NCBI RefSeq assembly: GCF_000247995.1
Contig: NZ_BAFE01000091.1
Location: 35,982-99,981 of the forward strand
Direction of reading: 5' to 3'
Length of the DNA stretch: 64,000 bases
From: Mobilicoccus pelagius NBRC 104925
GTDB lineage: Bacteria; Actinomycetota; Actinomycetes; Actinomycetales; Dermatophilaceae
Positions 25,556 through 34,621 of the stretch are shown here, piece by piece. The stretch's first letter is position 1. Every line of letters starts with the position of its first letter. The translations under genes were made by a program, and so were the position numbers. The notes under the pieces were generated by a model. It was not told the origin of the DNA. It did not search any database and saw only the letters and a program-made list of their open reading frames with translations.

Positions 25556-28120
25556 TCAGGCCTTCGCGTCGCGGGCCTGGGCCCGCAGCGCCCGGGCGAC
25601 CGCGTCACGCTGCTCCCCGACGAGCCGGACGAGTCCCTGCGGCGCGTCGGTGTTGGCGTCGAGCCACGACTGCGTCGCCTGCAGGAGTCGCTCGTCGGCG
25701 AGGAGCACCGGGTAGAAGCCCTCGACGATGGATTCGCCGATGGCCTGGGTGCGGTGCTCCCACACCGAACGGAGCGCGTCGTGGTAGCGCGCGACGAAGG
25801 GCTCGAGGAGCTCGGGGTGGGCACCGCACCGGAGGAACCCGGTGGCCGTCGCGTCGATCATCGCGTTGGGGAGGGTGTCGTCGTCGACGGCCGCGGCCCA
25901 GGCCTCGTCCTTCGCCTCGGGCGTGGGGCGGGCGGCGAGGGCGAGGGCGGCCCGTTCGCGGCCCGTCGCCGTCGCGTCGCGTCGGCGCTCGTCCTCGATC
26001 GCGGCGGCGTCGGCGCGTCCGCCGGCGGCGAGGGAGGAGAGCAGCGTCCAGCGCATCTCGGTGTCGACGGCGAGTCCGTCCGGCACGTCGCGACCCTCGA
26101 GCCAGGCTGCGATCTCGTCGAGTTGCGCGTCCGTGGACGCGAACGTCGCGTAGGTGGAGACGAGCTGGAGCTGCGCGTCGCTGCCGGGAGCGGCGTCGAG
26201 GGCGTGCTGCCGGAGCCGGTCGGCGACCTCGAGACGGAGCTCCTTGCGGCGGGTCGGGTCGCTGTAGAGGTGTGCCGCCGTGCCGAGCCGCGCGAGGGAG
26301 TACCGCAGTGACGTCGCGTCGAGATCGGCGCCGAGGACGTCGAGGGTGAACCTCACGAAGTCGTGCGCGGTGATCTCGGTGTCGCGCGTCATGTCCCACA
26401 GGGCGGTCTGGACGATCGCGCGGGGGAGGCCGGGCAGGCCCGCCGCGTGGTCGAGGACGGTGCGCAGCGAGACGTCGTCGAGGCGGACCTTGACGTAGGC
26501 GAGGTCGTCGTCGTTGAGGAGCATGAGGTTACCGCGGCGCACCCCGACGAGCTCGGGAGCCTCGGTGCGGGCCCCGTCGACGTCGATCTCGATGCGGTCC
26601 CGACGCTCGAGGGAGGTGCCGTCGGCGGCGACGTCGTAGATGCCGATCGCCATGCGGTGCGGTCGGAGGTGGGGGTGGTCCTCGGTGGCGGTCTGTTCGA
26701 CGTGGGCCGCGGTGACGACGCCCTCGTCGTCGGTCGCGAGCGCGAGGCGGGCCGTGCCCACACCCGCGGTCTGGAGCCAGAGGCGCGTCCACTCGCCGAG
26801 GTCGCGACCCGACGTGGCCTCGAGCTCGACGAGGAGGTCGGGCAGGCTCGTGTTGCCGTAGGCGTGCTTGGCGAAGTACGCGCGGATGCCGTCGCGGAAC
26901 GGCTGGCGGCCGACGTACGCGACGAGCTGCTTGAGCACGGAGGCGCCTTTGGCGTAGGTGATTCCGTCGAAGTTGACGGCGACGTCCTCGAGGTCGCGCA
27001 TGTCGGCGGCGATCGGGTGGGTCGAGGAGAGCTGATCCTGCTGGTAGGCCCAGCTCTTGTCAGAGGTCGCGAACGTCGTCCACGCCTCCGTCCAATGGGT
27101 GGCCTCGGCCGTGGAGGTCGTCGCGGCCCAGTCGGCGAACGACTCGTTGAGCCACAGGTCGTCCCACCACCGCATCGTCACGAGGTTGCCGAACCACATG
27201 TGGGCGAGCTCGTGGAGGATCGTCCCCGCGCGGCGCTCGACGACGGCCTCGGAGACCTTGGAGCGGAAGAGGTAGGACTCGCGGAACGTGACGCAGCCGA
27301 CGTTCTCCATCGCGCCGGCGTTGAACTCGGGCGTGAACACCTGGTCGTATTTCTCGAACGGGTAGGCGAGGCCGAACTCCTTCTCGTAGAAGTCGAACCC
27401 GCTCTTCGTGATCGCGAAGAGTTCGTCCGCGTCGAGGAACTCGCGCATCGTGCGGCGGCAGTAGAGCCCGAGGGGCACCTCGCGGCCGTCACCGGTGACG
27501 GTGACGTCCTCGACCCGCTCGTAGGGGCCCGCGACGATCGCGGTGACGTAGCTCGACAGGGGAGGGGTGGGCGCGAACGCCCACGTCGCGACGCCGTCGC
27601 ATGCGGGCTTGGGCTGCGGGGTGGGCTGGCACGAGACGACGGCCCAGTCGGCGGGGGCCGTGACGACGAACGTGAACCGCGTCTTGAGGTCGGGCTGCTC
27701 GAACACCGGGAAGGCGCGGCGCGAGTCGGGTACCTCGAACTGCGTGTAGAGGTACGTCTCCCCGTCGACCGGGTCGGTGAACCGGTGCAGGCCCTCGCCG
27801 GTGTTCATGTACCGGCCTGTGGCGCGCACGACGAGCTCGTTGTGCTCGGCGAGGTCGGGGAGCGTGATGCGGCTGTCGGCGACGTGCGTCGCCGGGTCGA
27901 GGCTGTGCCCGTTGAGGACGATCTCCTCGACGGAGGGGCCGATGAAATCGAGGAACGTGGACGCGCCCGGCTCCCTGCACTCGAAGACGATCGTCGAGGT
28001 GACGGGGAAGGTGGGCTCGTCCACGGCGCGGCTCACGTCGAGGTCGACGCGGTGCGAGTCGACGGTGAGGAGGGCGGCGCGGGCGCGTGCCTCCTCGCGG
28101 GTGAGGTTCTCTCCGGGCAT
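25556..28120 (-). CDS. pepN: Aminopeptidase N (M1 family)
   Basis: An 854-residue zinc aminopeptidase that trims N-terminal residues from peptides in the cytoplasm. [14 protein letters not shown] holds the substrate-binding GAMEN motif; [29 protein letters not shown] holds the HExxH...E zinc site. The N-terminal beta domain has [24 protein letters not shown], and the C-terminal half is the ERAP1-like helical domain. Length matches actinobacterial PepN. The ATG at 28120 has GGAGG 8 nt upstream. It is followed at 4 nt by the MFS gene, so both are probably one transcript. Confidence 0.94.
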   Translation of the reverse strand: MPGENLTREEARARAALLTVDSHRVDLDVSRAVDEPTFPVTSTIVFECREPGASTFLDFIGPSVEEIVLNGHSLDPATHVADSRITLPDLAEHNELVVRATGRYMNTGEGLHRFTDPVDGETYLYTQFEVPDSRRAFPVFEQPDLKTRFTFVVTAPADWAVVSCQPTPQPKPACDGVATWAFAPTPPLSSYVTAIVAGPYERVEDVTVTGDGREVPLGLYCRRTMREFLDADELFAITKSGFDFYEKEFGLAYPFEKYDQVFTPEFNAGAMENVGCVTFRESYLFRSKVSEAVVERRAGTILHELAHMWFGNLVTMRWWDDLWLNESFADWAATTSTAEATHWTEAWTTFATSDKSWAYQQDQLSSTHPIAADMRDLEDVAVNFDGITYAKGASVLKQLVAYVGRQPFRDGIRAYFAKHAYGNTSLPDLLVELEATSGRDLGEWTRLWLQTAGVGTARLALATDDEGVVTAAHVEQTATEDHPHLRPHRMAIGIYDVAADGTSLERRDRIEIDVDGARTEAPELVGVRRGNLMLLNDDDLAYVKVRLDDVSLRTVLDHAAGLPGLPRAIVQTALWDMTRDTEITAHDFVRFTLDVLGADLDATSLRYSLARLGTAAHLYSDPTRRKELRLEVADRLRQHALDAAPGSDAQLQLVSTYATFASTDAQLDEIAAWLEGRDVPDGLAVDTEMRWTLLSSLAAGGRADAAAIEDERRRDATATGRERAALALAARPTPEAKDEAWAAAVDDDTLPNAMIDATATGFLRCGAHPELLEPFVARYHDALRSVWEHRTQAIGESIVEGFYPVLLADERLLQATQSWLDANTDAPQGLVRLVGEQRDAVARALRAQARDAKA

Positions 28121-28394
28121 GTCTTCCTCCGTGACTCTCGCAGCGCATCGGGGTGCGTCGGACGTGGCGACGGGGCCGTGCCTGCGGCGACGTCCTCGTC
28201 GACGAACGGGTGGGACGGCGGTCCCGACTCGTCCGGCATCCTCGCACGGCCCACCGACGGCCGGGGTGACGTGCGCGGACATCCGTCGCAGGCGCCCGTC
28301 GGCCGGTGGGCCGCACGGGCGGGGGAGGAGCGACCCCGAAGTTCGTCGTGCCCCTGCGCTCGGCATCGCCCGGCGTGTTGGCACGATGGGGGGC

Positions 28395-28997
28395 ATGAGC
28401 GAAGTACGGATGTGGTTCGACCCGACCTGCCCCTGGGCGTGGATGACGTCACGCTGGCTCCTCGAGGTCGAGAAGGTGCGAGACGTCACGGTCCGCTTCT
28501 CGGTGATGAGCCTCTCGGTCCTCAACGAGGGACGCGACCTCCCCGAGGACTACCGGGCCCTCATGGATCGCGCATGGGCACCGGTGCGCGTCGTCGCCGC
28601 CGCGGCGCGCGACCACGGCGAGGAGATCCTCGCCCCCCTCTACACCGAGCTCGGCACCCGCATCCACCCCGGTGGCCGCGGCGACGACCTCCCGGCGGTG
28701 ATCGAGGAGTCCCTCGCGGCGCTCGACCTGCCCGCCGGGCTCGCCCGGTACGCCGAGAGCGACGAGCTCGACGAGGTGCTGCGCGCCTCGACGAAGGAGG
28801 CCACGGACCGGGTGGGCGACGACGTCGGCACCCCCGTCGTGCAGGTCGGCGACGTCGCGTTCTTCGGCCCCGTCGTCTCCCCGGCGCCCAAGGGTGAGAA
28901 GGCCGGACGCCTCTTCGACGGCTGCGTCCTCGTCGCCGGCACCCCCGGGTTCTTCGAGCTCAAGCGTTCCCGCGACGTGGGACCGATCTTCGACTGA
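28395..28997 (+). CDS. DsbA-family (Rv2466c-like) thioredoxin-fold protein
   Basis: A 200-residue DsbA-fold protein, cytoplasmic. [23 protein letters not shown] at the N-terminus and [22 protein letters not shown] near residue 140 (cis-Pro region) match the group typified by mycobacterial Rv2466c, a mycothiol-dependent nitroreductase. The active-site motif here is Cys12-Pro-Trp-Ala15, so the second cysteine of a C-x-x-C is missing; a monothiol mechanism or loss of redox activity would follow. An ATG three codons upstream is also possible. Divergent from pepN across 274 bp in which I see no other gene. Confidence 0.78.
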   Translation: MSEVRMWFDPTCPWAWMTSRWLLEVEKVRDVTVRFSVMSLSVLNEGRDLPEDYRALMDRAWAPVRVVAAAARDHGEEILAPLYTELGTRIHPGGRGDDLPAVIEESLAALDLPAGLARYAESDELDEVLRASTKEATDRVGDDVGTPVVQVGDVAFFGPVVSPAPKGEKAGRLFDGCVLVAGTPGFFELKRSRDVGPIFD

Positions 28998-29012
28998 CCA
29001 CGCTCGGCACCA

Positions 29013-29048
29013 CGGCCGGGCCGGACACGTCGGCGTCCGGCCCGGCCG
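29013..29048 (+). terminator. Hairpin terminator after the DsbA-like gene
   Basis: Perfect 14-bp arms CGGCCGGGCCGGAC / GTCCGGCCCGGCCG (29013-29026, 29035-29048) followed by TTCCGTT. Confidence 0.75.
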
Positions 29049-29078
29049 TTCCGTTCCCGCCCGACGCGTGTCGGACGG

Positions 29079-29107
29079 TTGTCTCGGTCCCCGGTCGGGG
29101 TTAATGT
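29079..29107 (+). promoter_or_regulatory. Promoter of the SpoIIE-type phosphatase gene (leaderless)
   Basis: TTGTCT (29079-29084), 17-nt spacer, TAATGT (29102-29107). The -10 ends 7 nt before the ATG at 29115, so the mRNA would start at or next to the start codon. Confidence 0.5.
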
Positions 29108-29114
29108 CCGGAAG

Positions 29115-30233
29115 ATGCCGAGCCTGTCTGCGCGGACGCTGCGCCGCCGCCCCGATCTCATGGCGGGGCGTGCATGGCGTGCGACGATCCCCGGCAGCGC
29201 GTCGACCCCGTCGGTGCACGGCACCGCCGTCCTCCTCGTGCTCCTCGCGTTCTCGTTCCTCTACGTCCTCGTCGGGCGGCCCGAGGCCGTGCCGTGGTCG
29301 GTATTCCTGCCGCTCATCGTCCTCAGCGGCGTCATCCACCGCCCGGCCGAGCACGGTCTCGTCGTCGGTGTGAGCCTCGGGTGTCTCGCGGTCGCCGCCG
29401 TGCTCGTCGGCTCCGACACCCCGCACGCCGTGGGGACGCTCGTCGTCGGCATGCTCATCTCCACGGTGACGTCGTGGCGCTGTCTCGCCCGGGCCCGCGT
29501 GGGCGTCCAGGGCACCGGCGGTGAACTCCTCCTCGGGCAGTTACGTGCCGGTCTCGAACGCCGGGCCGAACTCCCGCAGCTCCGGCCGGGGTGGACGGTC
29601 GAGGGGTGCATCAGCTCCGCGTTCGGCCACCCGTTCTCCGGTGACTTCATCGTGTCCCACCTCGACGACGATGCCGGCCGGTTCGAGGTCGTCCTCGTCG
29701 ACGTCTCCGGTAAGGGGATCCCCTCGGCGTCGCGGGCCGTCCAGCTCTCCGGCGCGCTCGACGCCCTCATCGGTTCGGTCCCGCCAGAGGAACTCCTCGC
29801 CCTCGCCAACGACTTCGTCGTCCGCCAGGAGTGGGCGGAGGGGTTCGCCACGGCCGTGCACGTCGCCGTCGACCTCGACACGGGGGAGTTCCGCGTGTGG
29901 CGTGCAGGCCACCCTCCGGCCGCCGTCTTCCACGGAGGCAGCGGCAACTGGAGTCTCCTGCAGGAGGGCGTGGGCCCCGCCCTGGGCCTCGTCCCCGCGC
30001 CCGTGTACTGCTGCGACGAGGGCGTGCTCCGCCGCCGCGACGCCCTCATCCTCTACTCCGACGGACTCGTCGAACAGCACGACCGGGTCCTCGACGAGGG
30101 GATCGACCGGCTGCTCGGAAAGGCGGAGTTCCTCGTGGCGACGGGGTTCGTCGGCGGGGCGAGGCGGCTGTGCGAACAGGCCACGTCGGGCGATACCGAC
30201 GACCGCAGCGTCGTCCTCCTCTGGGTCGACTGA
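29115..30233 (+). CDS. Membrane-anchored SpoIIE/RsbU-type PP2C phosphatase
   Basis: A 372-residue protein with three or four N-terminal hydrophobic helices (about 30-115) and a C-terminal SpoIIE-type phosphatase domain (about 165-372). Visible motifs: HPFSGDFIVSHLDDDAGRFEVVLVDVSGKGIPSA (metal-binding Asp in V-D-V-S-G-K-G), GFATAVHVAVDLDTGEFRVWRAGHPPA, LGLVPAP, DALILYSDGLVE (metal Asp) and DDRSVVLLWVD. Such phosphatases activate anti-anti-sigma factors in partner-switching circuits. No anti-sigma or anti-anti-sigma gene is in the window. The next transcription unit carries a sigma-B-like promoter, which makes a stress-response role attractive but unproven. Confidence 0.85.
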   Translation: MPSLSARTLRRRPDLMAGRAWRATIPGSASTPSVHGTAVLLVLLAFSFLYVLVGRPEAVPWSVFLPLIVLSGVIHRPAEHGLVVGVSLGCLAVAAVLVGSDTPHAVGTLVVGMLISTVTSWRCLARARVGVQGTGGELLLGQLRAGLERRAELPQLRPGWTVEGCISSAFGHPFSGDFIVSHLDDDAGRFEVVLVDVSGKGIPSASRAVQLSGALDALIGSVPPEELLALANDFVVRQEWAEGFATAVHVAVDLDTGEFRVWRAGHPPAAVFHGGSGNWSLLQEGVGPALGLVPAPVYCCDEGVLRRRDALILYSDGLVEQHDRVLDEGIDRLLGKAEFLVATGFVGGARRLCEQATSGDTDDRSVVLLWVD

Positions 30234-30345
30234 CCCCGCTCCACGACCTCCCAGGGACCCGCTGTCCCTGCTGCGCAGAAGGGCCCGACCGGCGCGCGGG
30301 CGCCGTGGCCGGACCTCCGGTGATCCGCGGATTTCGCCCTTCCGT

Positions 30346-30370
30346 GTTTCGTGCCCGCGAACGGGGGTAC
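30346..30370 (+). promoter_or_regulatory. Sigma-B/SigF-like promoter of the envelope cassette
   Basis: GTTT (30346-30349), 15-nt spacer, GGGTAC (30365-30370). This agrees with the actinobacterial stress-sigma pattern G-N-N-T-N14-16-GGGTAY. It lies 58 nt before the ATG at 30428. A hairpin CTCGACCC-GCT-GGGTCGAG (30384-30402) follows in the leader. Confidence 0.5.
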
Positions 30371-30427
30371 TTGAGGGACATACCTCGACCCGCTGGGTCG
30401 AGATCCCCGCAACGAGAGGACGACGAG

Positions 30428-31270
30428 ATGTCTTCACCGCACGAACCGCTCGAGGGAACGGCGGGTGCGCCGGGCACGCGAGCTGTCCGCGGCCCCGGAG
30501 ACGCCGCCGAGGAGAACGCGAACAAGGTCGCCGACGACGCCAAGCAGCGCGCCGCCGACGTCACCGACACCGCCAAGGATAACGCCGGTGCCGTCGCCGA
30601 GACCGCGAAGGAGGGCGCCGGCCAGGTCGCGGACACCGCGAAGCAGGAGGCCCGCGCCGTCGCGAACGAGGCAGGCCAGCACGTGCAGGCCCTCGTCTCG
30701 CAGGTGCGCGACGACGTCAGCACCCAGGTCGGCACGCGTCAGCAGGAGATCGCCGCGGTCCTCGGTTCGCTCGGCTCCGGTCTCGACCGCGTCCAGTTCG
30801 GCGACCAGCCGGCCGACACGCTCGCCGCCGACCTCGCCCAGCAGGCGGCCGCCCGCCTCCAGGGCGTCGGCACGTGGCTCGAGCAGCGCGGACCCGTGGA
30901 GGTGCTCGACGAGGTCAAGCGCTTCGCCCGCCGCCGCCCCGGGACGTTCCTCGCCGCGGCCGCGCTCACCGGTCTCGTCGCCGGCCGCCTCACGCGCGGC
31001 ATGACCGATGACGCCCGTGACGACGAGCCCCAGCGTGGCGACGACCGCATGCCGATGGCGACCCGCCGCACGGCCACGCCGGTCGTCCCCGCCTACGAGG
31101 CCGGATACGACACGCCGGGTGCCGCCTACGACGCGGGCCAGGCCGGCCACCAGGCCCAGCAGCCCGCCTACGGTCGGCCCACGCACACCCAGCCCGCCTA
31201 CGTCGGCGAGGACGTCATGACGACCCCGATGCCGACCCAGGCCACCGACGACGAGGGTCGTCGCCGATGA
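30428..31270 (+). CDS. Amphipathic-repeat (LEA/apolipoprotein-like) protein with one membrane segment
   Basis: A 280-residue protein. Residues about 25-105 are alanine-rich 11-mer-like amphipathic helices (KVADDAKQRAADVTDTAKDNAGAVAETAKEGAGQVADTAK), resembling LEA or apolipoprotein-like helices. A hydrophobic stretch FLAAAALTGLVAGRL (about 178-192) follows FARRRPG, a pattern seen in actinobacterial envelope proteins. The C-terminus is Tyr/Gln/Pro-rich. AGAGG precedes the ATG by 9 nt. The stop overlaps the next ATG. Role unknown; sigma-B-like promoter and LEA-like repeats suggest desiccation or osmotic stress (inference). Confidence 0.7.
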   Translation: MSSPHEPLEGTAGAPGTRAVRGPGDAAEENANKVADDAKQRAADVTDTAKDNAGAVAETAKEGAGQVADTAKQEARAVANEAGQHVQALVSQVRDDVSTQVGTRQQEIAAVLGSLGSGLDRVQFGDQPADTLAADLAQQAAARLQGVGTWLEQRGPVEVLDEVKRFARRRPGTFLAAAALTGLVAGRLTRGMTDDARDDEPQRGDDRMPMATRRTATPVVPAYEAGYDTPGAAYDAGQAGHQAQQPAYGRPTHTQPAYVGEDVMTTPMPTQATDDEGRRR

Positions 31271-31746
31271 GCAGCTCTGCGACACCGCCCGGGGCGTACG
31301 ACGGGTTCGCCGAGAGCCGCACGGGGCACGCCCCCGTGAGCTCCGGTGGGGCTCACACACCGATGACGGAGGACGTGAGCCTCGGGGATCGTCTCTCCTC
31401 CATCACCGAGGACATGTCCACGCTCGTCCGTCAGGAGATCGCTCTCGCGAAGGCGGAGGCCACCCGGTCGGGCAAGCGCGCCGCCAAGGGAGCCGGGATG
31501 TTCGGCGGGGCCGGCGTCGCCGGTCACCTCGCCCTCGTCTTCATCTCCCTCGCGGCCGCGTGGGGCCTCGGGACCCTCGGTATGGGTCTCGGGTGGGGCG
31601 CCCTCATCGTCGGCATCGTGTGGGCCGTCGTCGCCGCAGTACTCGCCCAGATGGGCAAGAAGAACGTCGAGAACCTCGGGATGCCTCAGACGGTCGACAC
31701 GACCAAGCGCATCCCCGACGCCATGAAGGGAAACGAGACGGTATGA
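31267..31746 (+). CDS. PF07332-type (phage-holin-family / Actinobacterial holin-X) membrane protein
   Basis: A 159-residue membrane protein. Residues 40-75 carry LGDRLSSITEDMSTLVRQEIALAKAEATRSGKRAAKGAGMF, the helix typical of the 'phage holin family' PF07332, followed by two membrane helices (about 80-102, 106-128). Despite the family name these proteins are chromosomal and widespread in actinobacteria; nothing here suggests phage lysis. Both ends overlap neighbours (ATGA), so the three genes form one translationally coupled unit. Confidence 0.8.
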   Translation: MSSSATPPGAYDGFAESRTGHAPVSSGGAHTPMTEDVSLGDRLSSITEDMSTLVRQEIALAKAEATRSGKRAAKGAGMFGGAGVAGHLALVFISLAAAWGLGTLGMGLGWGALIVGIVWAVVAAVLAQMGKKNVENLGMPQTVDTTKRIPDAMKGNETV

Positions 31747-32465
31747 GCAACGATCCCGACCAGATCCGCGCGGAGATCGACAGGACGCGCCGCGACCTGT
31801 CGCGCAACGTCGACGCCCTCGGTGAGCAGGTGAAGCCGGGCAACGTGGCACGCCGCCAGACCGAGAAGGTCGGCGAGGCCGTGTCCGACCGCCTCACCTC
31901 CGTCAAGGAGGCCGTCATGGGCGCCGCCGACGACGTCACCGACCGCGTCGGGGGCGACGACGGCCCCTCGATGGGTGACCGCATGCGTGACCAGGCGGAG
32001 GACCTCCGCTACGGCGCACAGCAGCAGATGATCGACGCCCGCCGCGGCACCCGCCGTCGCGCGAAGGGCAATCCCCTCGCCGCCGGTCTCGTCGCGCTCG
32101 GCGCCGGTTGGCTCGTCGGCTCCCTCATCCCTGCCTCGCGCAAGGAGCAGGAGGCCGCCGCTGCGTTCAAGGAGCAGGCCCGCCCTCTCGTCGAGAACGC
32201 CCAGGAGTGGGCCAAGGACACCGGCGAGCAGCTGCGTGAGCCTGCCCAGGCCGCGTTCGCCGACGTCAAGGACAGCGCCGCCGAGTCCCTCGAGCGCGTC
32301 AAGGCCGAGGGCACCGACGTCGCCGACGACGTCAAGGACCACGGCCGGCAGGCCGCGGCCGAGGTGCGCGAGGAGAGCCGTTCCGCGGCCGCCGACGTCA
32401 AGGAATCCGGCGTCGAGGCCGGCAAGGACGTCAAGAAGGCCAAGAACGACAACGGCCGCGCGTGA
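31743..32465 (+). CDS. DUF3618 envelope protein with LEA-like tail
   Basis: A 240-residue protein. The N-terminus IRAEIDRTRRDLSRNVDALGEQVKPGNVARRQTEKV is DUF3618. A single hydrophobic helix NPLAAGLVALGAGWLVGSLIP lies at about 103-123, and the rest is a charged, Ala-rich amphipathic region (AFADVKDSAAESLERVKAEGTDVADDVKDH...) similar to that of the first gene of the cassette. It ends at a strong terminator. Function unknown; the same two-domain style in genes one and three suggests they interact or share a membrane-coating role. Confidence 0.8.
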   Translation: MSNDPDQIRAEIDRTRRDLSRNVDALGEQVKPGNVARRQTEKVGEAVSDRLTSVKEAVMGAADDVTDRVGGDDGPSMGDRMRDQAEDLRYGAQQQMIDARRGTRRRAKGNPLAAGLVALGAGWLVGSLIPASRKEQEAAAAFKEQARPLVENAQEWAKDTGEQLREPAQAAFADVKDSAAESLERVKAEGTDVADDVKDHGRQAAAEVREESRSAAADVKESGVEAGKDVKKAKNDNGRA

Positions 32466-32495
32466 CCATCGTCACCACGCCTACGGCGTGAACGA

Positions 32496-32535
32496 CGAGG
32501 AGGGCCCGCCGGATACGTCCGGCGGGCCCTCCTCG
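32496..32535 (+). terminator. Hairpin terminator of the envelope cassette
   Basis: Perfect 18-bp arms (32496-32513 and 32518-32535) with TACG loop, followed by TT, 30 nt past the DUF3618 stop and just before the opposing tRNA-Gly. Confidence 0.85.
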
Positions 32536-32539
32536 TTCA

Positions 32540-32613
32540 TGGAGCGGGTGACGAGAATCGAACTCGCGTAATCAGTTTGGAAGACTGAGGCTCTACCATT
32601 GAGCTACACCCGC
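32540..32613 (-). tRNA. tRNA-Gly (anticodon TCC), CCA encoded
   Basis: Minus-strand cloverleaf: acceptor GCGGGTG/CACCCGC, discriminator T, encoded CCA (32540-32542), anticodon loop CTTCCAA giving TCC, T-arm GCGAGTTCGATTCTCGT. Mature body 32543-32613. Confidence 0.95.
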
Positions 32614-32730
32614 GGACGCGCCACGGTGGGCGCGACGTCGAGGGCAGCATACCCGTTGTCCGGCGCGTCGCCCGAATCGGGGCGGTCGCCGGACAGGTCG
32701 CCCCGCGGATGGGCCCCGCGTGTCGGGCGC

Positions 32731-32736
32731 TAGTCT
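32731..32736 (+). promoter_or_regulatory. -10 element of tRNA-Pro
   Basis: TAGTCT (TANNNT) ends 10 nt before the tRNA-Pro 5' end. Confidence 0.45.
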
Positions 32737-32746
32737 GGACCCTCCA

Positions 32747-32820
32747 CGGGCTGTGGCGCAGCTTGGTAGCGCGCGTGCTTTGGGAGCACGATGTCGCAGG
32801 TTCGAATCCTGTCAGCCCGA
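32747..32820 (+). tRNA. tRNA-Pro (anticodon TGG)
   Basis: Cloverleaf with acceptor CGGGCTG/CAGCCCG, discriminator A, D-arm GCGC...GCGC, anticodon stem CGTGC/GCACG with loop TTTGGGA giving TGG, T-arm GCAGGTTCGAATCCTGT. The next two bases are CC but no full CCA is encoded. Confidence 0.95.
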
Positions 32821-33028
32821 CCGCACGGCCCGGGGCCTCCCCGCCCTCCACCCGGAGGACACGAGGTGCCACCCTCACCGGTTCGACACCGGTGGAGGGC
32901 CACCCGGTAGCATGAATCGACCCTCGTGGGGCGTCGACGACGCCCCTCACGAGCGGTCCCCGGTGGATCGCGGCCACGGCCGCGCCCATCGTGTCCACCC
33001 GTCACCGATCGATGCTGGAGTGCCCGCA

Positions 33029-34381
33029 GTGAAGAGTTCCGTCGAGACCCTGTCGCCGACCCGGGTCAAGATGACCGTCGAGGTCCCTTACGAGGAGCTC
33101 AAGCCGAGCGTGGACGCGGCGTACAAGGCCATCGGGTCCCAGATCTCCATCCCCGGCTTCCGCCCGGGCAAGGTGCCCGCCCGCATCATCGAGCAGCGTG
33201 TGGGTAAGGGTGCGGTCATGCAGGAGGCCGTCAACGAGGCCCTCCCCAAGTACTACGGCGACGCCGTCGAGGAGAACGACCTGCGCCCCATGGGGCAGCC
33301 CGAGGTCGACCTCACCGAGGTGCCGATGAACGAGGGCGACCAGCTCGTCTTCACCGCCGAGCTCGACGTGCGTCCCACCATCGAGCTGCCGGAGTTCTCC
33401 TCCATCGAGGTCCAGGTCGAGCCGGTGTCCGAGGATGCCGTCACCGAGGAGCTCTACCGTCGCGTCGAGGACCTCCGCGCCCGCTTCGGCACCCTCATCG
33501 GTGTCGACCGCGCCGCGCAGGAGGGTGACTTCATCACGATGGACCTCCGCGGCGAGATCGACGGCGAGGAGATCGACAACGTCGAGGGCGTCTCCTACGA
33601 GATCGGCTCCCGCACGATGATCGAGGGCCTCGACGAGGCGCTCGTCGGCATGAACGTCGACGAGGAGAAGACCTTCACCGCCCCCCTCGCCGGTGGCGAG
33701 CACGAGGGCCAGCCGGCGTCCATCTCCGTCACCCTCCGCTCCTGCAAGGAGCGCGAGCTGCCCGAGCTCGATGACGACTTCGCCCAGATGGCGTCCGAGT
33801 TCGACACCCTAGAAGAGCTCAGGGCCGACCTGCGCACGCAGGCCGAGCAGGCCACGCAGTTCGGCCAGGGCATCGAGGCCCGTGACAAGATTCTCGAGCA
33901 CCTCCTCGACACCCTCGAGATTCCGGTGCCCGACTCCGTCGTCGAGGCCGAGGTCGAGGCCCACTTCGCAGACGGCTCCCACGAGACCGAGGACGAGGAC
34001 CACCGCACCGAGGTCCGGGAGAACACGGTCAAGGCCCTGCGCACCCAGCTTCTCCTCGACGCGATCGCCGAGAAGAGCGAGGTCACGGTCGGCCAGCAGG
34101 AACTCATCGAGTACCTCATCATGACCGCCCAGCAGTACGGCATGGACCCGGCTCAGCTCGCCCAGGCGATGGACAGCCAGCAGCAGGCCGGCGCGATGGC
34201 CGCCGAGGTCGCCCGCCGCAAGGCTCTCGCCGCCGTCATGGAGGAGGCCAAGGTCACCGACACCAAGGGGCAGGTCGTCGATCTCTCCGCGACGATCGAC
34301 GTCGACGGTGACGAGGACGCCTCCGAGGACGAGGACGCCGACGCCTCGAAGGCCGACGAGAAGACGTCCGACGACGAGTGA
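33029..34381 (+). CDS. tig: Trigger factor
   Basis: A 450-residue ribosome-associated chaperone and peptidyl-prolyl isomerase. The GTG at 33029 follows CTGGAG and begins VKSSVETLSPTRVKMTVEVPYEELK. ISIPGFRPGKVPARIIEQRVGK (about 39-60) is the ribosome-binding signature. The FKBP-type domain (about 155-240) has GDFITMDLRGEIDGEEIDN, SRTMIEGLDEALVGM and FTAPLAGGEHEGQPASISV. A long helical C-terminal domain and a very acidic tail (DEDASEDEDADASK...) follow. Its place upstream of clpP1P2-clpX is the standard bacterial order. A TAGCAT element at 32908-32913 may be its -10. Confidence 0.95.
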   Translation: MKSSVETLSPTRVKMTVEVPYEELKPSVDAAYKAIGSQISIPGFRPGKVPARIIEQRVGKGAVMQEAVNEALPKYYGDAVEENDLRPMGQPEVDLTEVPMNEGDQLVFTAELDVRPTIELPEFSSIEVQVEPVSEDAVTEELYRRVEDLRARFGTLIGVDRAAQEGDFITMDLRGEIDGEEIDNVEGVSYEIGSRTMIEGLDEALVGMNVDEEKTFTAPLAGGEHEGQPASISVTLRSCKERELPELDDDFAQMASEFDTLEELRADLRTQAEQATQFGQGIEARDKILEHLLDTLEIPVPDSVVEAEVEAHFADGSHETEDEDHRTEVRENTVKALRTQLLLDAIAEKSEVTVGQQELIEYLIMTAQQYGMDPAQLAQAMDSQQQAGAMAAEVARRKALAAVMEEAKVTDTKGQVVDLSATIDVDGDEDASEDEDADASKADEKTSDDE

Positions 34382-34390
34382 GTCGCCACC

Positions 34391-34425
34391 GACGGCGCCG
34401 CACCCCGCGTGGGAGCGGCGCCGTC
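34391..34425 (+). terminator. Stem-loop between tig and clpP1
   Basis: GACGGCGCCGC / GCGGCGCCGTC (34391-34401, 34415-34425), an 11-bp perfect stem 10 nt after the tig stop. Confidence 0.65.
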
Positions 34426-34473
34426 GCCGTCTTCGCAGGTGGGGCGGCGTCCGCGTGGCCGCGTGCGACGAGG

Positions 34474-34491
34474 TGTCCGCCGAGGGCGAAC
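34474..34491 (+). promoter_or_regulatory. ClgR-like operator upstream of clpP1P2
   Basis: TGTCCGCCGAGGGCGAAC agrees with the corynebacterial ClgR consensus WNNWCGCYNANRGCGWWS as I recall it at all but one constrained position (C instead of W before CGC). It lies 131 nt upstream of the clpP1 GTG and about 40 nt upstream of a TAGCCT candidate -10 (34531-34536), where an activator would sit. ClgR activates clpP1P2 in actinobacteria. Confidence 0.55.
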
Positions 34492-34621
34492 ATGCATGGC
34501 GGCCGGGAAGAGCCGGAGGGCCACGAACGTTAGCCTCTGGTGAGAAGACATGGCAGGCCACGGGTTCCACGACGGATCCGCGTCGGCCGTGCTCGAAAGT
34601 CACGATCAAGGGAGTAACAGC

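Noticed and set aside
31267..31746. Prophage lysis cassette suggested by the 'holin' family name
   Set aside because: No endolysin or other phage gene is present; PF07332 proteins are ordinary chromosomal membrane proteins in actinobacteria.
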